From Stutzerimonas stutzeri KOS6 (GTDB taxonomy: Bacteria; Pseudomonadota; Gammaproteobacteria; Pseudomonadales; Pseudomonadaceae), in contig NZ_KK020676.1 in assembly GCF_000307775.2 (NCBI RefSeq), positions 246,681 through 310,680 on the forward strand: 64,000 bases of DNA. Reading direction: 5' to 3'. A program made the translations under genes and the position numbers. This document shows, in pieces, positions 54,322 through 61,849 of the stretch (position 1 is the stretch's first letter; each line of letters opens with the position of its first letter). A model generated the notes under the pieces. The model saw only the letters and a program-made list of their open reading frames with translations. It did no database searches and was not told where the DNA came from.

Positions 54322-55151
54322 AAATGAAACGCCCCGACACCCTGCCGGAATGGTTTGACCTTGAGAAGTATCGGGGCTGCGCCGGCTTCGGCCCAGTCGA
54401 GTGGTGGGCCTGCCTCGAAAAGCGGCAGGGAGCCTGGCAGGTAGTCCCCCACCTAGTTACTGAAGAACCTTCGTCGACACTGACGGCACTTGCACACACG
54501 CGGGCGCGCCCATTGGCCGACGCAAGCCGAACACGCGAGATTATTGACAGACTGGCCACTCGCCGGCCCGTTCGATCGGCAACCTGGGTCGAGCTGGGCA
54601 GAGCCGCCCGGATTGATCGGCTGGCGGATAGCGAACAGGCACATGCGTGGCGCGCTCTCGGGGCTGACATCCAGCCAACCGATGAGGCAACGCCGGCAAT
54701 AGGGGCACTCATGATTCCCGGCTGGTTAGATCATGAAGCTGATGCGGCTGTCGCCATCGTAGACCTGAGCGCCCCCTATTCGGTGGTGATGAGTGCGTTT
54801 CAAGTATGGCTGAAGCAGGCGAGAGCCGCAGCGCAAGCAGCACGAAACCGCCCCAAGACTGACAAATGGGCCGAATACGGTCTCCTGCCGTATCTGGACT
54901 TGCAAATCTGGTGCTTGGAAACCGACGCAAACATACCTGAACCCATGATGGCAAAGGCCATCCATCCCCCTTGCGAGAAGGAGGCTTGCATCCGCTGTTC
55001 GGGGACCGACTGGATTGGCGACACGCTGGCGCCGCTAGCACGATCCCTAATGGCCGATCTTTCGCCACTCCGAGCCCTAGCTGCTGAAAACATCGAGGAA
55101 TGGGCAAAAGCACAGCGATCCGCGCTGCTGCAAGGGAATTTTCAGCCGTAA
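54318..55151 (+). CDS. Unknown protein resembling DUF6387, coupled to the integrase
   Basis: The 277-residue product begins MKMKRPDTLPEWFDLEKYRG and continues AGFGPVEWWACLEKRQ, resembling the DUF6387 proteins often found next to integrases; this match is from memory. There is no signal peptide or membrane helix. A Cys cluster near the C-terminus (CEKEACIRCSGTDW) could bind metal. Its ATG overlaps the integrase stop by four bases (ATGA), so it is translated with it. Accessory roles in excision or host control are possible; function unknown. Confidence 0.7.
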   Translation: MKMKRPDTLPEWFDLEKYRGCAGFGPVEWWACLEKRQGAWQVVPHLVTEEPSSTLTALAHTRARPLADASRTREIIDRLATRRPVRSATWVELGRAARIDRLADSEQAHAWRALGADIQPTDEATPAIGALMIPGWLDHEADAAVAIVDLSAPYSVVMSAFQVWLKQARAAAQAARNRPKTDKWAEYGLLPYLDLQIWCLETDANIPEPMMAKAIHPPCEKEACIRCSGTDWIGDTLAPLARSLMADLSPLRALAAENIEEWAKAQRSALLQGNFQP

Positions 55152-55200
55152 AAGCCTCTCTGGCTGTTGGTCTACTCGGTGTATTGAATAGGCGTCGCTA

Positions 55201-55213
55201 GTCGTTAAACGAC
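55201..55213. promoter_or_regulatory. Perfect palindrome upstream of the AlpA-type gene
   Basis: GTCGTT, A, AACGAC lies 19 bases before the alpA-type start, at an operator position. The half-site GTCGTTA recurs in the origin-like segment at 58062-58068. Autoregulation by the AlpA-type protein is a plausible reading. Confidence 0.5.
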
Positions 55214-55232
55214 ACTAATGGAGCGATGCAAA

Positions 55233-55445
55233 ATGAGCAGCTTGTCCCGCCACACACGTCCCGCCCGGGCGATTTATCGCCTTCCCCAAGTCATGGCCGC
55301 CACCGGATTCGGGCGCGCCTGGATTTATGAGCTGATGAGGCGCGGAGACTTTCCGCCCTCGTGCAAGGTTGGTTCCCGCGCTGTCGGCTGGAATGCCGCG
55401 TCAGTAGATGCTTGGATCGCTGAGAAACTGGGGGAGCGCGTATGA
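55233..55445 (+). CDS. AlpA-type regulator/excisionase
   Basis: AlpA-like proteins are small MerR-type winged helix DNA binders that activate excision or replication genes of P4-like elements. The 70-residue product has YRLPQVMAATGFGRAWIYELMRRGDFPP, then KVGSRAVGWNAASVDAWIAEKL, the full AlpA pattern. The ATG at 55233 is preferred over 55218 because GGAG is nine bases upstream. It overlaps the next gene by four bases. Confidence 0.88.
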   Translation: MSSLSRHTRPARAIYRLPQVMAATGFGRAWIYELMRRGDFPPSCKVGSRAVGWNAASVDAWIAEKLGERV

Positions 55446-55648
55446 ACCCGCAAGACTTCCCGATTGACGCGCTGTCCCTGTCAATCGCTCGCGCTGACGC
55501 TGTACTGGCATTGATTTCAACGCAATTCGATGACCCGGATGCTGACCAGCACCCCGCGGAAGTGAACAGTGACGCTATCGGCGCCGTACGCGCTGAGCTA
55601 GCAGCTGTCCGCGCGCTGATTGCTGAACAACTGAGGGTGACGGTATGA
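55442..55648 (+). CDS. Small unknown protein of the mobile element
   Basis: A 68-residue acidic, mostly helical protein (ALSLSIARADAVLALISTQ; AIGAVRAELAAVRALIAEQL). I do not recognise it. Four-base overlaps on both sides (ATGA at 55442 and 55645) show it is translated as part of the operon and support it being real. Confidence 0.7.
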   Translation: MNPQDFPIDALSLSIARADAVLALISTQFDDPDADQHPAEVNSDAIGAVRAELAAVRALIAEQLRVTV

Positions 55649-55926
55649 GCTGGCGAGGGCTGACGCTAGACCCGAACATGGTTGCGGGAGCTGGGCTCCC
55701 CCACGTGGGGCGACTCCCCTCCCCCTCACGGGCATTGCGGCGTGCTAACTGGGCTGAGCTCAGGCGGCTTGCCCGGCGAAACGGCTGTTCGCACTCACAA
55801 CTAGCCGCTTGGCTCGTCGATCAGGATGTCCCATGGATGAGCGGTATTCAGATCATGCGGTATGCCCTGGGCTGTACCCGCCCGGAAGCTGAAACCGCTT
55901 TGTGGGCTGCGGGGGTGAAGCCGTGA
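55645..55926 (+). CDS. Small unknown protein before the primase-helicase
   Basis: A 93-residue basic protein. The second half (NWAELRRLARRNGCSHSQLAAWLVDQDVP, then IQIMRYALGC) may be a small helix-turn-helix, which would suit a replication or control role, but I cannot assign a family. Coupled by four-base overlaps to the genes before (ATGA) and after (GTGA). Confidence 0.7.
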   Translation: MSWRGLTLDPNMVAGAGLPHVGRLPSPSRALRRANWAELRRLARRNGCSHSQLAAWLVDQDVPWMSGIQIMRYALGCTRPEAETALWAAGVKP

Positions 55927-57983
55927 CGGACGCAGAGTATGACGACCTGATCGGGGCACCAGCCGCGACCTGCTCGCCGAAGCCCGATCTGAACGAAGCC
56001 CGTCGCTTTCTTGAGGCGCTGGCGCTTGGCGAGCCAGTGACATTCCAGACCTTCGACGACACCCCAGCAAAGCGTCCACTGCTCGCCCAAATGCGGCACG
56101 GCACGCTTGATGAGCACGCCGCCTTTCTGGAGAAGATGAACGCCAAGGGGGCTGGTGTATTCGTGACCGTTAACGCAACGGATGGCGAGGGGCGCAAAAG
56201 GGAGAATATTATCCGTCCCCGCGCGCTGTTCGCTGACTTCGATGACCCAGCGCCAGATACTTTGGAACGGCTGCGAGCCGATGAGTTGCCGCCATCGATC
56301 ATGGTCGAGAGCAGCGCCGGGAAGCTGCACGCTTACTGGCTTACGGATGAGCTGGAGCTTGGCGAGTTCATGAGCCGGCAAAAACAGATTGCAGCATCAT
56401 GGGGCAGTGATCCAAGCGTCTGCGACCTGCCCCGCGTTATGCGCCTGCCTGGATTCCTCCATAACAAAGGGAGGCCGCAACCTGTACGGCTGATTGAGGC
56501 GAGCGGGAAACGGTACGGCTCGGAGCTACGGGAGCGGTACAGCGCCGGCAACGGATCTGAAGGCACCACAGCCACGGCGGACGATGACGATACCGCGGAG
56601 CTGTTGGCGCTGATGCCCACGCGTGTGAACCTGGCAAGTGCAATCGGCAATCTGCGGGCAGGCGAGGACGTTCATGCAAACGCACTAGCGCTCGTCGGTA
56701 AGTGGACGCATGCGGGGGTAGCTGAGAACGATATCAGGGAGCTTTTCGCCAACTTTATCGCGCCGGCCGTGGCCACTGCGCGTGGCGCTGATCGTGCGTC
56801 TGAACTTATGGGCACTGAGCTGGAGCGGATGTTTGCCGGCGCCAAGGCAAAGGGATACGCACCGATCAAGCCGGACGGCCCGGCGCTGGACTGGGTGGAG
56901 CTGGATGACCTAATGATCGCGGACATCCCACCAGTTCGCTTTCTGTTTGAGCCGCTGCTGCCACGCGGAGACGTGACGTTACTTTCAGCTGATGGGGGGA
57001 CCGGAAAGTCCACATTGGCGTTAGCCCTAGCTGCACACGTAGCCTGCGGGCGCGACTGGGATGGCTTGGCTACGGAAGAAGGGCGCGCCTTGTTCGTCAG
57101 CCTGGAAGACCCGGCCAATATATGCCGCCTGCGCCTGCGCGATGTGATTAGCACTTATGACCTGGACGCCGGGCGGGTCAGTCGAAACGTGCGGATCGCA
57201 GACGGTACGAAAGGGACTGGCGCGCTACTGGCACCCCAAGACGGCAAGCTCTATCCCACCCCCGTCCTGCTGGAACTAAGCGGGGCATTGCTACGTGAAC
57301 GGTTTGATCTGATCGTAGTCGACAACGCTTCTGACGCTTTCGCGGGGAACGAAAACGATCGCCAAGAGGTGCGGACATTCATCCGGTTCATGCGATCCAT
57401 GGCACGGAAAACAGACGCAGCTGTGCTCGTGCTGGCGCACGTCGATAAAGCCACCGTTCGCGCCAGCTCTACCACTGCAGGTAGCCGGTACAGTGGTAGT
57501 ACAGCCTGGAACAACTCCGTTCGTGCCCGTCTGGCCATGTTCTACGATGCCGGAGTTCTAGTGCTGGTACATGAGAAGTCCAACCTAGCCAAGCTGCTGG
57601 AAAAGCAGATTCGCATGGATTTCGTCAATGCGGTCCCGGTGCCACTGACCATGATCGATGGTTATGACGAATGCGCAGCCACGGCCGAACAGCGGGAAGC
57701 CGAAACCATCCTGGCGCTTATGCAGGAGGCTATCGCAAAGGGGCTGGATGTGAGCGCGGCGAGGTCCGGCCCGGCGACAACCTGGCACTTGCTGCACGCC
57801 ATGGAAGGCGCTCCAGCAGACTGGAGCAGGAAAGAAGGCAAAGCGCGATTCAATCGCCTGCTGGTGCGCCTGGAGGCGGCCGGACAACTGCGGCGCGAAG
57901 AATGGAAAGATGATTACCGGAACAAGAAGACACGTTTTGTGCCCGCAACCATGACGGACCTACTCGACGATATGGACATTTAA
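55923..57983 (+). CDS. Replication protein: AEP-type primase fused to RecA-like helicase
   Basis: Likely primes and unwinds the excised element for self-replication. The 686-residue product has an archaeo-eukaryotic-primase-like N-terminus with catalytic acid motif ALFADFDDP (Asp105, 107, 108), GKLHAYW (His136) and DLPRVMRLPGF, and a RepA/AAA_25-type ATPase with Walker A ADGGTGKST (Lys362) and Walker B LIVVDNASD (about 463-471). A winged-helix-like end follows (ADWSRKEGKARFNRLLVRLEAAGQL). The GTG at 55923 overlaps the preceding stop; an ATG 21 bases upstream is less likely. Confidence 0.9.
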   Translation: MTDAEYDDLIGAPAATCSPKPDLNEARRFLEALALGEPVTFQTFDDTPAKRPLLAQMRHGTLDEHAAFLEKMNAKGAGVFVTVNATDGEGRKRENIIRPRALFADFDDPAPDTLERLRADELPPSIMVESSAGKLHAYWLTDELELGEFMSRQKQIAASWGSDPSVCDLPRVMRLPGFLHNKGRPQPVRLIEASGKRYGSELRERYSAGNGSEGTTATADDDDTAELLALMPTRVNLASAIGNLRAGEDVHANALALVGKWTHAGVAENDIRELFANFIAPAVATARGADRASELMGTELERMFAGAKAKGYAPIKPDGPALDWVELDDLMIADIPPVRFLFEPLLPRGDVTLLSADGGTGKSTLALALAAHVACGRDWDGLATEEGRALFVSLEDPANICRLRLRDVISTYDLDAGRVSRNVRIADGTKGTGALLAPQDGKLYPTPVLLELSGALLRERFDLIVVDNASDAFAGNENDRQEVRTFIRFMRSMARKTDAAVLVLAHVDKATVRASSTTAGSRYSGSTAWNNSVRARLAMFYDAGVLVLVHEKSNLAKLLEKQIRMDFVNAVPVPLTMIDGYDECAATAEQREAETILALMQEAIAKGLDVSAARSGPATTWHLLHAMEGAPADWSRKEGKARFNRLLVRLEAAGQLRREEWKDDYRNKKTRFVPATMTDLLDDMDI

Positions 57984-57992
57984 TCGCTGCTG

Positions 57993-58131
57993 ATGGGGGT
58001 AAAAAGTGCGTATGCGTTACCCCCCATACCCCCCAAGCGTACTAACGCGCTTTGGGAGCGCGTCGTTAGCCGCGTTGGTGGGGATGAAACAACCAACGCA
58101 CAACCAACGCATGAACTAACGCACTAACGCA
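57993..58131. other. Origin-like segment with inverted repeats and iterons
   Basis: The 363 bases between the replication gene and the next gene hold no clear coding frame. ATGGGGGTAA (57993-58002) is mirrored by TTACCCCCCAT (58017-58027). CTAACGCGC (58042-58050) faces GCGCGTCGTTAG (58058-58069). Then AACGCA appears four times (58095, 58106, 58118, 58126), preceded by CC or CT. Such clustered iterons beside a primase-helicase are typical of replication origins of P4-like satellites and small plasmids. The rest, 58132-58346, shows no further structure that I can name. Confidence 0.6.
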
Positions 58132-58346
58132 CTCTTCCCGATACGAAAACGGAAAAATCGGGATTCGCATCACCGAAGGTGCCTATACAGAAAATTCGAA
58201 TTTCGCGAAGTCCGTGACTCTGCGCCCCCGCGGATGGCTCCCCCGCTCAGATGGGACCCGGAGCGACTACGTTAAAGGCAGGTGTTTGCCGATGATGGTT
58301 CATGGCGATATGGTGGCCGCCGTCCATGGAATCAGGAGTGCAAGCA

Positions 58347-59021
58347 ATGCCCGGCGAACTCTTCGGCCTGTTCGTTTTGACCGGCGGCACGGTTGCCGCT
58401 GTGCTGGCGTATCTGGTCTGGTCGCACGTATCGGCGGCGCGGGAGAAAGCCCGGGAGGCTGAAAAAGAACAACGCTGGCGCGTGGCATTCGGCATGGCGG
58501 AAGAGTCACCACCAGCGCCGAAGCCAGGTAAGCCAGGGCGCGCATGGTTGCCGGTTGCTGTGCTGGTCGGTGCCCTGGCGATCGGCGCCGGGCTTATGGT
58601 GGCGGATGATGGCGAAGAGGGTGGCCGGCCGGCGGCAGCCGATAACCTGGCCGCACGGTTTCCGGGGCCATGGCGGGAGGATTATCTACAACTGGATCAA
58701 CACACAGTTGAGCAACGGCGGGAACTCGCGCTATTCAGCATGCGCGCGCTTGGCGCGGAGGTTAACTTGGCCGCCGTCACGGCTGCGCCAGACGAAGCGG
58801 AAACGCGCGAACTTGTAGCGACAGGGATCAACCTCAACGGCCTGTTATGCGCCAGGGTCACGGCAATAAGGCCGCTTGAGGTTGACGGGAACTATGAAGT
58901 GGAATGCCTAGAATATCGGGGCGGGAAAATCACTAAATCTTACTTTATTGACGTATGGCGCGGATTGGCACTGATTCCGGGAGCCGAGCCCAGGTCATCA
59001 GATGGATGGATTAGGCCCTGA
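58347..59021 (+). CDS. Unknown protein with two membrane helices
   Basis: The 224-residue product has a membrane helix at about 5-26, a charged coiled-coil-like stretch (28-46, REKAREAEKEQRWR), a Pro-rich linker, a second helix at about 67-86 and a soluble acidic C-terminal domain of about 130 residues. I do not recognise the family. AGGAG lies nine bases before the ATG at 58347, chosen over an upstream ATG at 58302. It is the main cargo candidate of the element and is followed by a terminator. Confidence 0.75.
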   Translation: MPGELFGLFVLTGGTVAAVLAYLVWSHVSAAREKAREAEKEQRWRVAFGMAEESPPAPKPGKPGRAWLPVAVLVGALAIGAGLMVADDGEEGGRPAAADNLAARFPGPWREDYLQLDQHTVEQRRELALFSMRALGAEVNLAAVTAAPDEAETRELVATGINLNGLLCARVTAIRPLEVDGNYEVECLEYRGGKITKSYFIDVWRGLALIPGAEPRSSDGWIRP

Positions 59022-59027
59022 TTCAAT

Positions 59028-59058
59028 AAAAAGCCCGGGCTTTCCGGGCTTTCCGCTT
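59028..59058 (+). terminator. Terminator after the two-helix membrane protein gene
   Basis: AAAGCCCGG pairs with CCGGGCTTT across GCTTT, starting seven bases after the stop. The immediate T run is short (TTT within the stem end), with a longer T tract at about 59061. Confidence 0.7.
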
Positions 59059-59097
59059 AATTTTTTTTTCAACTGGCGAACGTCGATTAGCGACCCG

Positions 59098-59310
59098 CTA
59101 GCCGTACCGGCCGAAGTCTTCCGCATAGCTTCGAGTTTTCATCGCGCTCGCGATTATTGCCATCAGCAGCGCGGCCAGGATGCTGCCGCCTGGCTTTACC
59201 GCCATCCAGAACGCGGCACCGTAGGAGATGAGGCGGACGGTTCGCACGATTAGGTTAAAGCCGGCGTAAACGTAAACGGCCGCGGGTGTTTTCTCTTCAT
59301 CCCGTTTCAT
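59098..59310 (-). CDS. Small unknown membrane protein on the opposite strand
   Basis: The 70-residue product begins with a charged MKRDEEKTPAAVYVYAG and has about two hydrophobic stretches (LISYGAAFWMAV and GSILAALLMAIIASAM). It converges on the preceding gene and lies near the right end of the element. No good ribosome site is visible (GGACTGGTAA before the ATG). I do not recognise it; it may be a cargo gene or chance. Confidence 0.45.
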   Translation of the reverse strand: MKRDEEKTPAAVYVYAGFNLIVRTVRLISYGAAFWMAVKPGGSILAALLMAIIASAMKTRSYAEDFGRYG

Positions 59311-59416
59311 TTACCAGTCCATTGCCTAAATGAGCCTGGCTCTTAGCATGGCTCCATTTCACCACCGCGTCACGCTCTTGGATTGGATGGACGCCGCCAT
59401 GAACGCGCCACACTTC

Positions 59417-59437
59417 TGTGGGACTAAATGTGGGTAC
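59417..59437 (+). repeat. Right arm-type integrase sites
   Basis: TGTGGGAC (59417) and TGTGGGTAC (59429) are 12 bases apart, the same period and core as the tandem sites at 53024-53047. They lie 54 bases inside the right direct repeat. Confidence 0.6.
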
Positions 59438-59490
59438 GCGAGAAGAATTTTAATATTTCTCTTTATACCTCAATGGCTTATTTGAAAATA

Positions 59491-59514
59491 AAGCCGGCCA
59501 CAAGCCGGCTTTTT
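59491..59514 (+). repeat. Putative right attachment site (copy of the ppa terminator)
   Basis: These 24 bases equal 52890-52913, including both hairpin arms AAGCCGGC and GCCGGCTT. The flanks differ at once on the left; on the right the T run is five rather than six. It also still has the form of an intrinsic terminator. Confidence 0.75.
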
Positions 59515-59837
59515 ATTTTTCAAAGGAAATCCGTGCGGCTGAGGCTGGGCCGACTGGACCTCCGATTTGGACCAGCAGTATTTGCAACTGTCTGTTCAGG
59601 TTCCGCAGCTGACGGCGATGCGGCCAGCACGACCAGCCATGAGATCGACCCGAGTTCAAGCGCGAGCCTACCAAGCGGGCGCATGAGCATGCGCTGGTCG
59701 ACGCCGCTCTGCCTGGATGGCAAAAAAACCAGAACTTAAATTCCAGTTAAACGCCAAAATCGCCTCGATCTAGACGTTTATTGCGTGCAAATGCTCGCCT
59801 GACTAGCATTTCAAGCGTTAAATTTCCGGTACACGCC

Positions 59838-60486
59838 ATGCCTGAGCAGCTGACGATACAAACATTCGTTAACGGCCGGTGGCACGACGCCCTGGTGCTG
59901 ACGGTGGATGATCCTGCGAAGGTAAAGGGACGGTGTCTGCTCGACTGCATAAACCCCGAACTACCTGATCGATTTCCTGGAATGTGTCGACTCCGGCCTC
60001 GATCCCGCGGTCAGCGTAAATCTGCCCATCAGTTGGGCGAGCACCCGCACTCAGGGCTTTGCAGCGCTTATTTACGACATCATCCCCGCTGGTGCTGCGC
60101 GAAAGTCGCTGGAAAGGCGTTTTGCCGGTGAAAAGCCCAACGGAATGGATCTGGACCTGTTCCTGCTCAAGCGCTGCGCGCCAGCGCCCATTACAATTCG
60201 CCGCCTGCGCCTCGAAGTCACCGGACTGGACCAGGACTCGTTCACCAAGATGTGCAAACTGACGACGAAGACCCTGTCCGCGCTTGAGAATGACAGGGGC
60301 AATCCTACGATCAACACCCTCAACGGCATTCTCAGGCCGTTCGGATTGGCAATGACGCTCGGTTCGTTGCGCCATCGCCCCGCCAAGCCGGTCCGCCAGA
60401 ACGAACAAGAGCCAGCGCGTAGACGGGGAGCCAGCCCGAAACGCCAGAAGGCAGCACTACAAACGACGGCCGCCAAGGCCGAGTGA
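59838..60486 (+). pseudogene. Decayed hipA-like toxin gene fused to a HipB-like helix-turn-helix
   Basis: Frame one starts MPEQLTIQTFVNGRWHDALV and looks like the N-terminus of a HipA kinase; after about 40 codons a net +1 shift moves the match to a second frame, with YLIDFLECVDSGLDPAVSV, QGFAALIYDIIPAG and MDLDLFLLKRCAPAP. In that same frame the sequence then jumps to EVTGLDQDSFTKMCKLTTKT with GNPTINTLNGILRPFGLAM, a HipB/Xre-type DNA-binding domain, ending with a basic tail. The HipA kinase core is missing. The family call is from motif memory. Confidence 0.6.
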
Positions 60487-60538
60487 ACCGCTGCACTTCG
60501 GCAACGGAGCGCTTGGCGATGCATCAGGCCGGCGAACC

Positions 60539-60568
60539 TTGTGGCTGCAACGGGCCTTCTTTGCTAAT
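60539..60568 (+). promoter_or_regulatory. Possible promoter of xseB-ispA
   Basis: TTGTGG (60539-60544) and GCTAAT (60563-60568) are separated by 18 bases and followed by GTCGCGCCC. The ATG of xseB is 43 bases downstream. Both boxes deviate from consensus. Confidence 0.4.
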
Positions 60569-60610
60569 GTCGCGCCCGATTCCGACTCGCCGCCGACGAC
60601 AGGTTCCCGC

Positions 60611-60853
60611 ATGGCCCGCAAGAAAGCCGCCCTCGATTTCGAACAATCCCTCGCCGAGCTGCAACAGCTGGTGGAGCGTCTGGAGAGCGGCGAACTGTCG
60701 CTGGAAGACTCGCTGACCTGCTTCGAGCAGGGCATCGGCCTGACCCGTGACTGCCAGGCCGCACTCAGCCAGGCCGAACAGAAAGTTCAGATCCTGCTGG
60801 AACGCGACGGCGCCCTGCAGGAAGCGCCCTTCGAGTCGGACCCCGAAGCATGA
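60611..60853 (+). CDS. xseB: Exodeoxyribonuclease VII small subunit
   Basis: Small subunit of the single-strand exonuclease that works with XseA. The 80-residue product has the coiled-coil family pattern [20 protein letters not shown] and [16 protein letters not shown]. The ATG at 60611 gives the usual start [11 protein letters not shown]. It overlaps ispA by four bases (ATGA). Confidence 0.97.
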   Translation: MARKKAALDFEQSLAELQQLVERLESGELSLEDSLTCFEQGIGLTRDCQAALSQAEQKVQILLERDGALQEAPFESDPEA

Positions 60854-61740
60854 TGATCGGCGACTACCAGAAAAGCTGTCAGCAGCGCGTCGACGGCTGC
60901 CTAGAAGCGCTCTTCGTCGCCCCGCAGCCGCAACTCGAGCGGCTTTACCAGGCCATGCGCTACAGCGTGATGAACGGCGGCAAGCGCGTCCGCCCGCTGC
61001 TGGTCTACGCCGCCTGCGAAGCACTGAACGGCGACAAGGCCAACGCCGACGGCGCGGCCTGTGCGGTCGAGCTGATCCACGCCTATTCGCTGGTGCACGA
61101 CGACCTGCCGGCCATGGACGACGACGACCTGCGCCGCGGCCAGCCCACCACCCACAAGGCCTTCGACGAGGCCTGCGCCATCCTCGCCGGCGACGGCCTG
61201 CAAAGCCTGGCTTTCGAGGCCATGGCCCAGGACCGGCATAATCCGCCGGATGCCACCCTGCGCCTGCGCATGTTCAGCGTGCTGGCCCGTGCGGCCGGGC
61301 CGGCCGGCATGGTCGGCGGTCAGGCCATCGACCTCGGCTCGGTGGGCCTCAAGCTCGATCGCGACGCACTGGAACTGATGCACCGGCACAAGACCGGTGC
61401 GCTGATCGAAGCCAGCGTGCAGCTCGGCGCGCTCGCCAGCGGCCATGCCGATGCCGACAGCCTCGCCGCGCTGAGCCAGTACGCCCGCGCCATCGGCCTG
61501 GCCTTCCAGGTCCAGGACGACATCCTCGACGTCGAAAGCGACACCGCGACCCTGGGCAAGCATCAGGGTGCCGACATCGCCCGGGACAAGCCGACCTACC
61601 CGGCGCTGCTCGGCATGGATGCGGCCAAGGTCTACGCCAGTGAGCTGCGCGACCAGGCGCTGCATGCGCTGCAGCCGTTCGATGAGGCCGCCGAGCCGCT
61701 GCGCGAGCTGGCGCGCTACATCGTCGAACGACGCAACTGA
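60850..61740 (+). CDS. ispA: Farnesyl diphosphate synthase
   Basis: Condenses isopentenyl diphosphate with dimethylallyl and geranyl diphosphate to farnesyl diphosphate. The 296-residue product has the first aspartate motif [14 protein letters not shown], the second [15 protein letters not shown] and GGQAIDLGS. It is coupled to xseB and followed by dxs, the isoprenoid cluster found in many gammaproteobacteria. Confidence 0.97.
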   Translation: MMIGDYQKSCQQRVDGCLEALFVAPQPQLERLYQAMRYSVMNGGKRVRPLLVYAACEALNGDKANADGAACAVELIHAYSLVHDDLPAMDDDDLRRGQPTTHKAFDEACAILAGDGLQSLAFEAMAQDRHNPPDATLRLRMFSVLARAAGPAGMVGGQAIDLGSVGLKLDRDALELMHRHKTGALIEASVQLGALASGHADADSLAALSQYARAIGLAFQVQDDILDVESDTATLGKHQGADIARDKPTYPALLGMDAAKVYASELRDQALHALQPFDEAAEPLRELARYIVERRN

Positions 61741-61849
61741 GCCTTTTGCCAGAAACGCAGTCCAAACCCTACCGGACCCGGGGCCGTTCTTATCGAAGGG
61801 CCCATCGGGTAAACTGCCGCACTATTTTTCAACGAAAACGATCCGCCTG

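Larger units (their letters stand above)
52890..59514. mobile_element. 6.6-kb integrative element (satellite-like) in the ppa terminator
   Basis: The unit is bounded by 24-base direct repeats (52890-52913 and 59491-59514) and carries a P4-type integrase at its left end, an AlpA-type regulator, a primase-helicase fusion, an origin-like region and small unknown genes. Genes from 53065 to 57983 are tightly packed with four-base overlaps. No capsid, terminase, portal, relaxase or type IV secretion gene is present, so transfer would need a helper. Right of 59514 come host-like or older remnants. Boundaries are inferred from the direct repeats and not yet proven by an empty site. Confidence 0.8.
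59311..59837. other. Right end of the element and adjoining non-coding remnant
   Basis: This 527-base stretch has no convincing gene. It contains the right arm-type repeats (59417-59437), an AT-rich tract, the right copy of the 24-base repeat (59491-59514), a GC-rich segment without recognisable coding content (59520-59700), and an inverted repeat AAATGCT/AGCATTT at about 59790-59814 before the hipA-like start. Confidence 0.6.

Noticed and set aside
52890..59514. A classical prophage or integrative conjugative element
   Set aside because: There are no capsid, tail, terminase, lysis, relaxase or secretion genes in the 6.6 kb.
59520..59723. A 67-codon minus-strand frame just outside the element
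   Set aside because: Weak composition, no ribosome site and no recognisable family; treated as non-coding remnant.
59428..59739. A 103-codon plus-strand frame across the right attachment repeat
   Set aside because: It spans the terminator-like repeat, lacks a ribosome site, and its product is basic and low-complexity.
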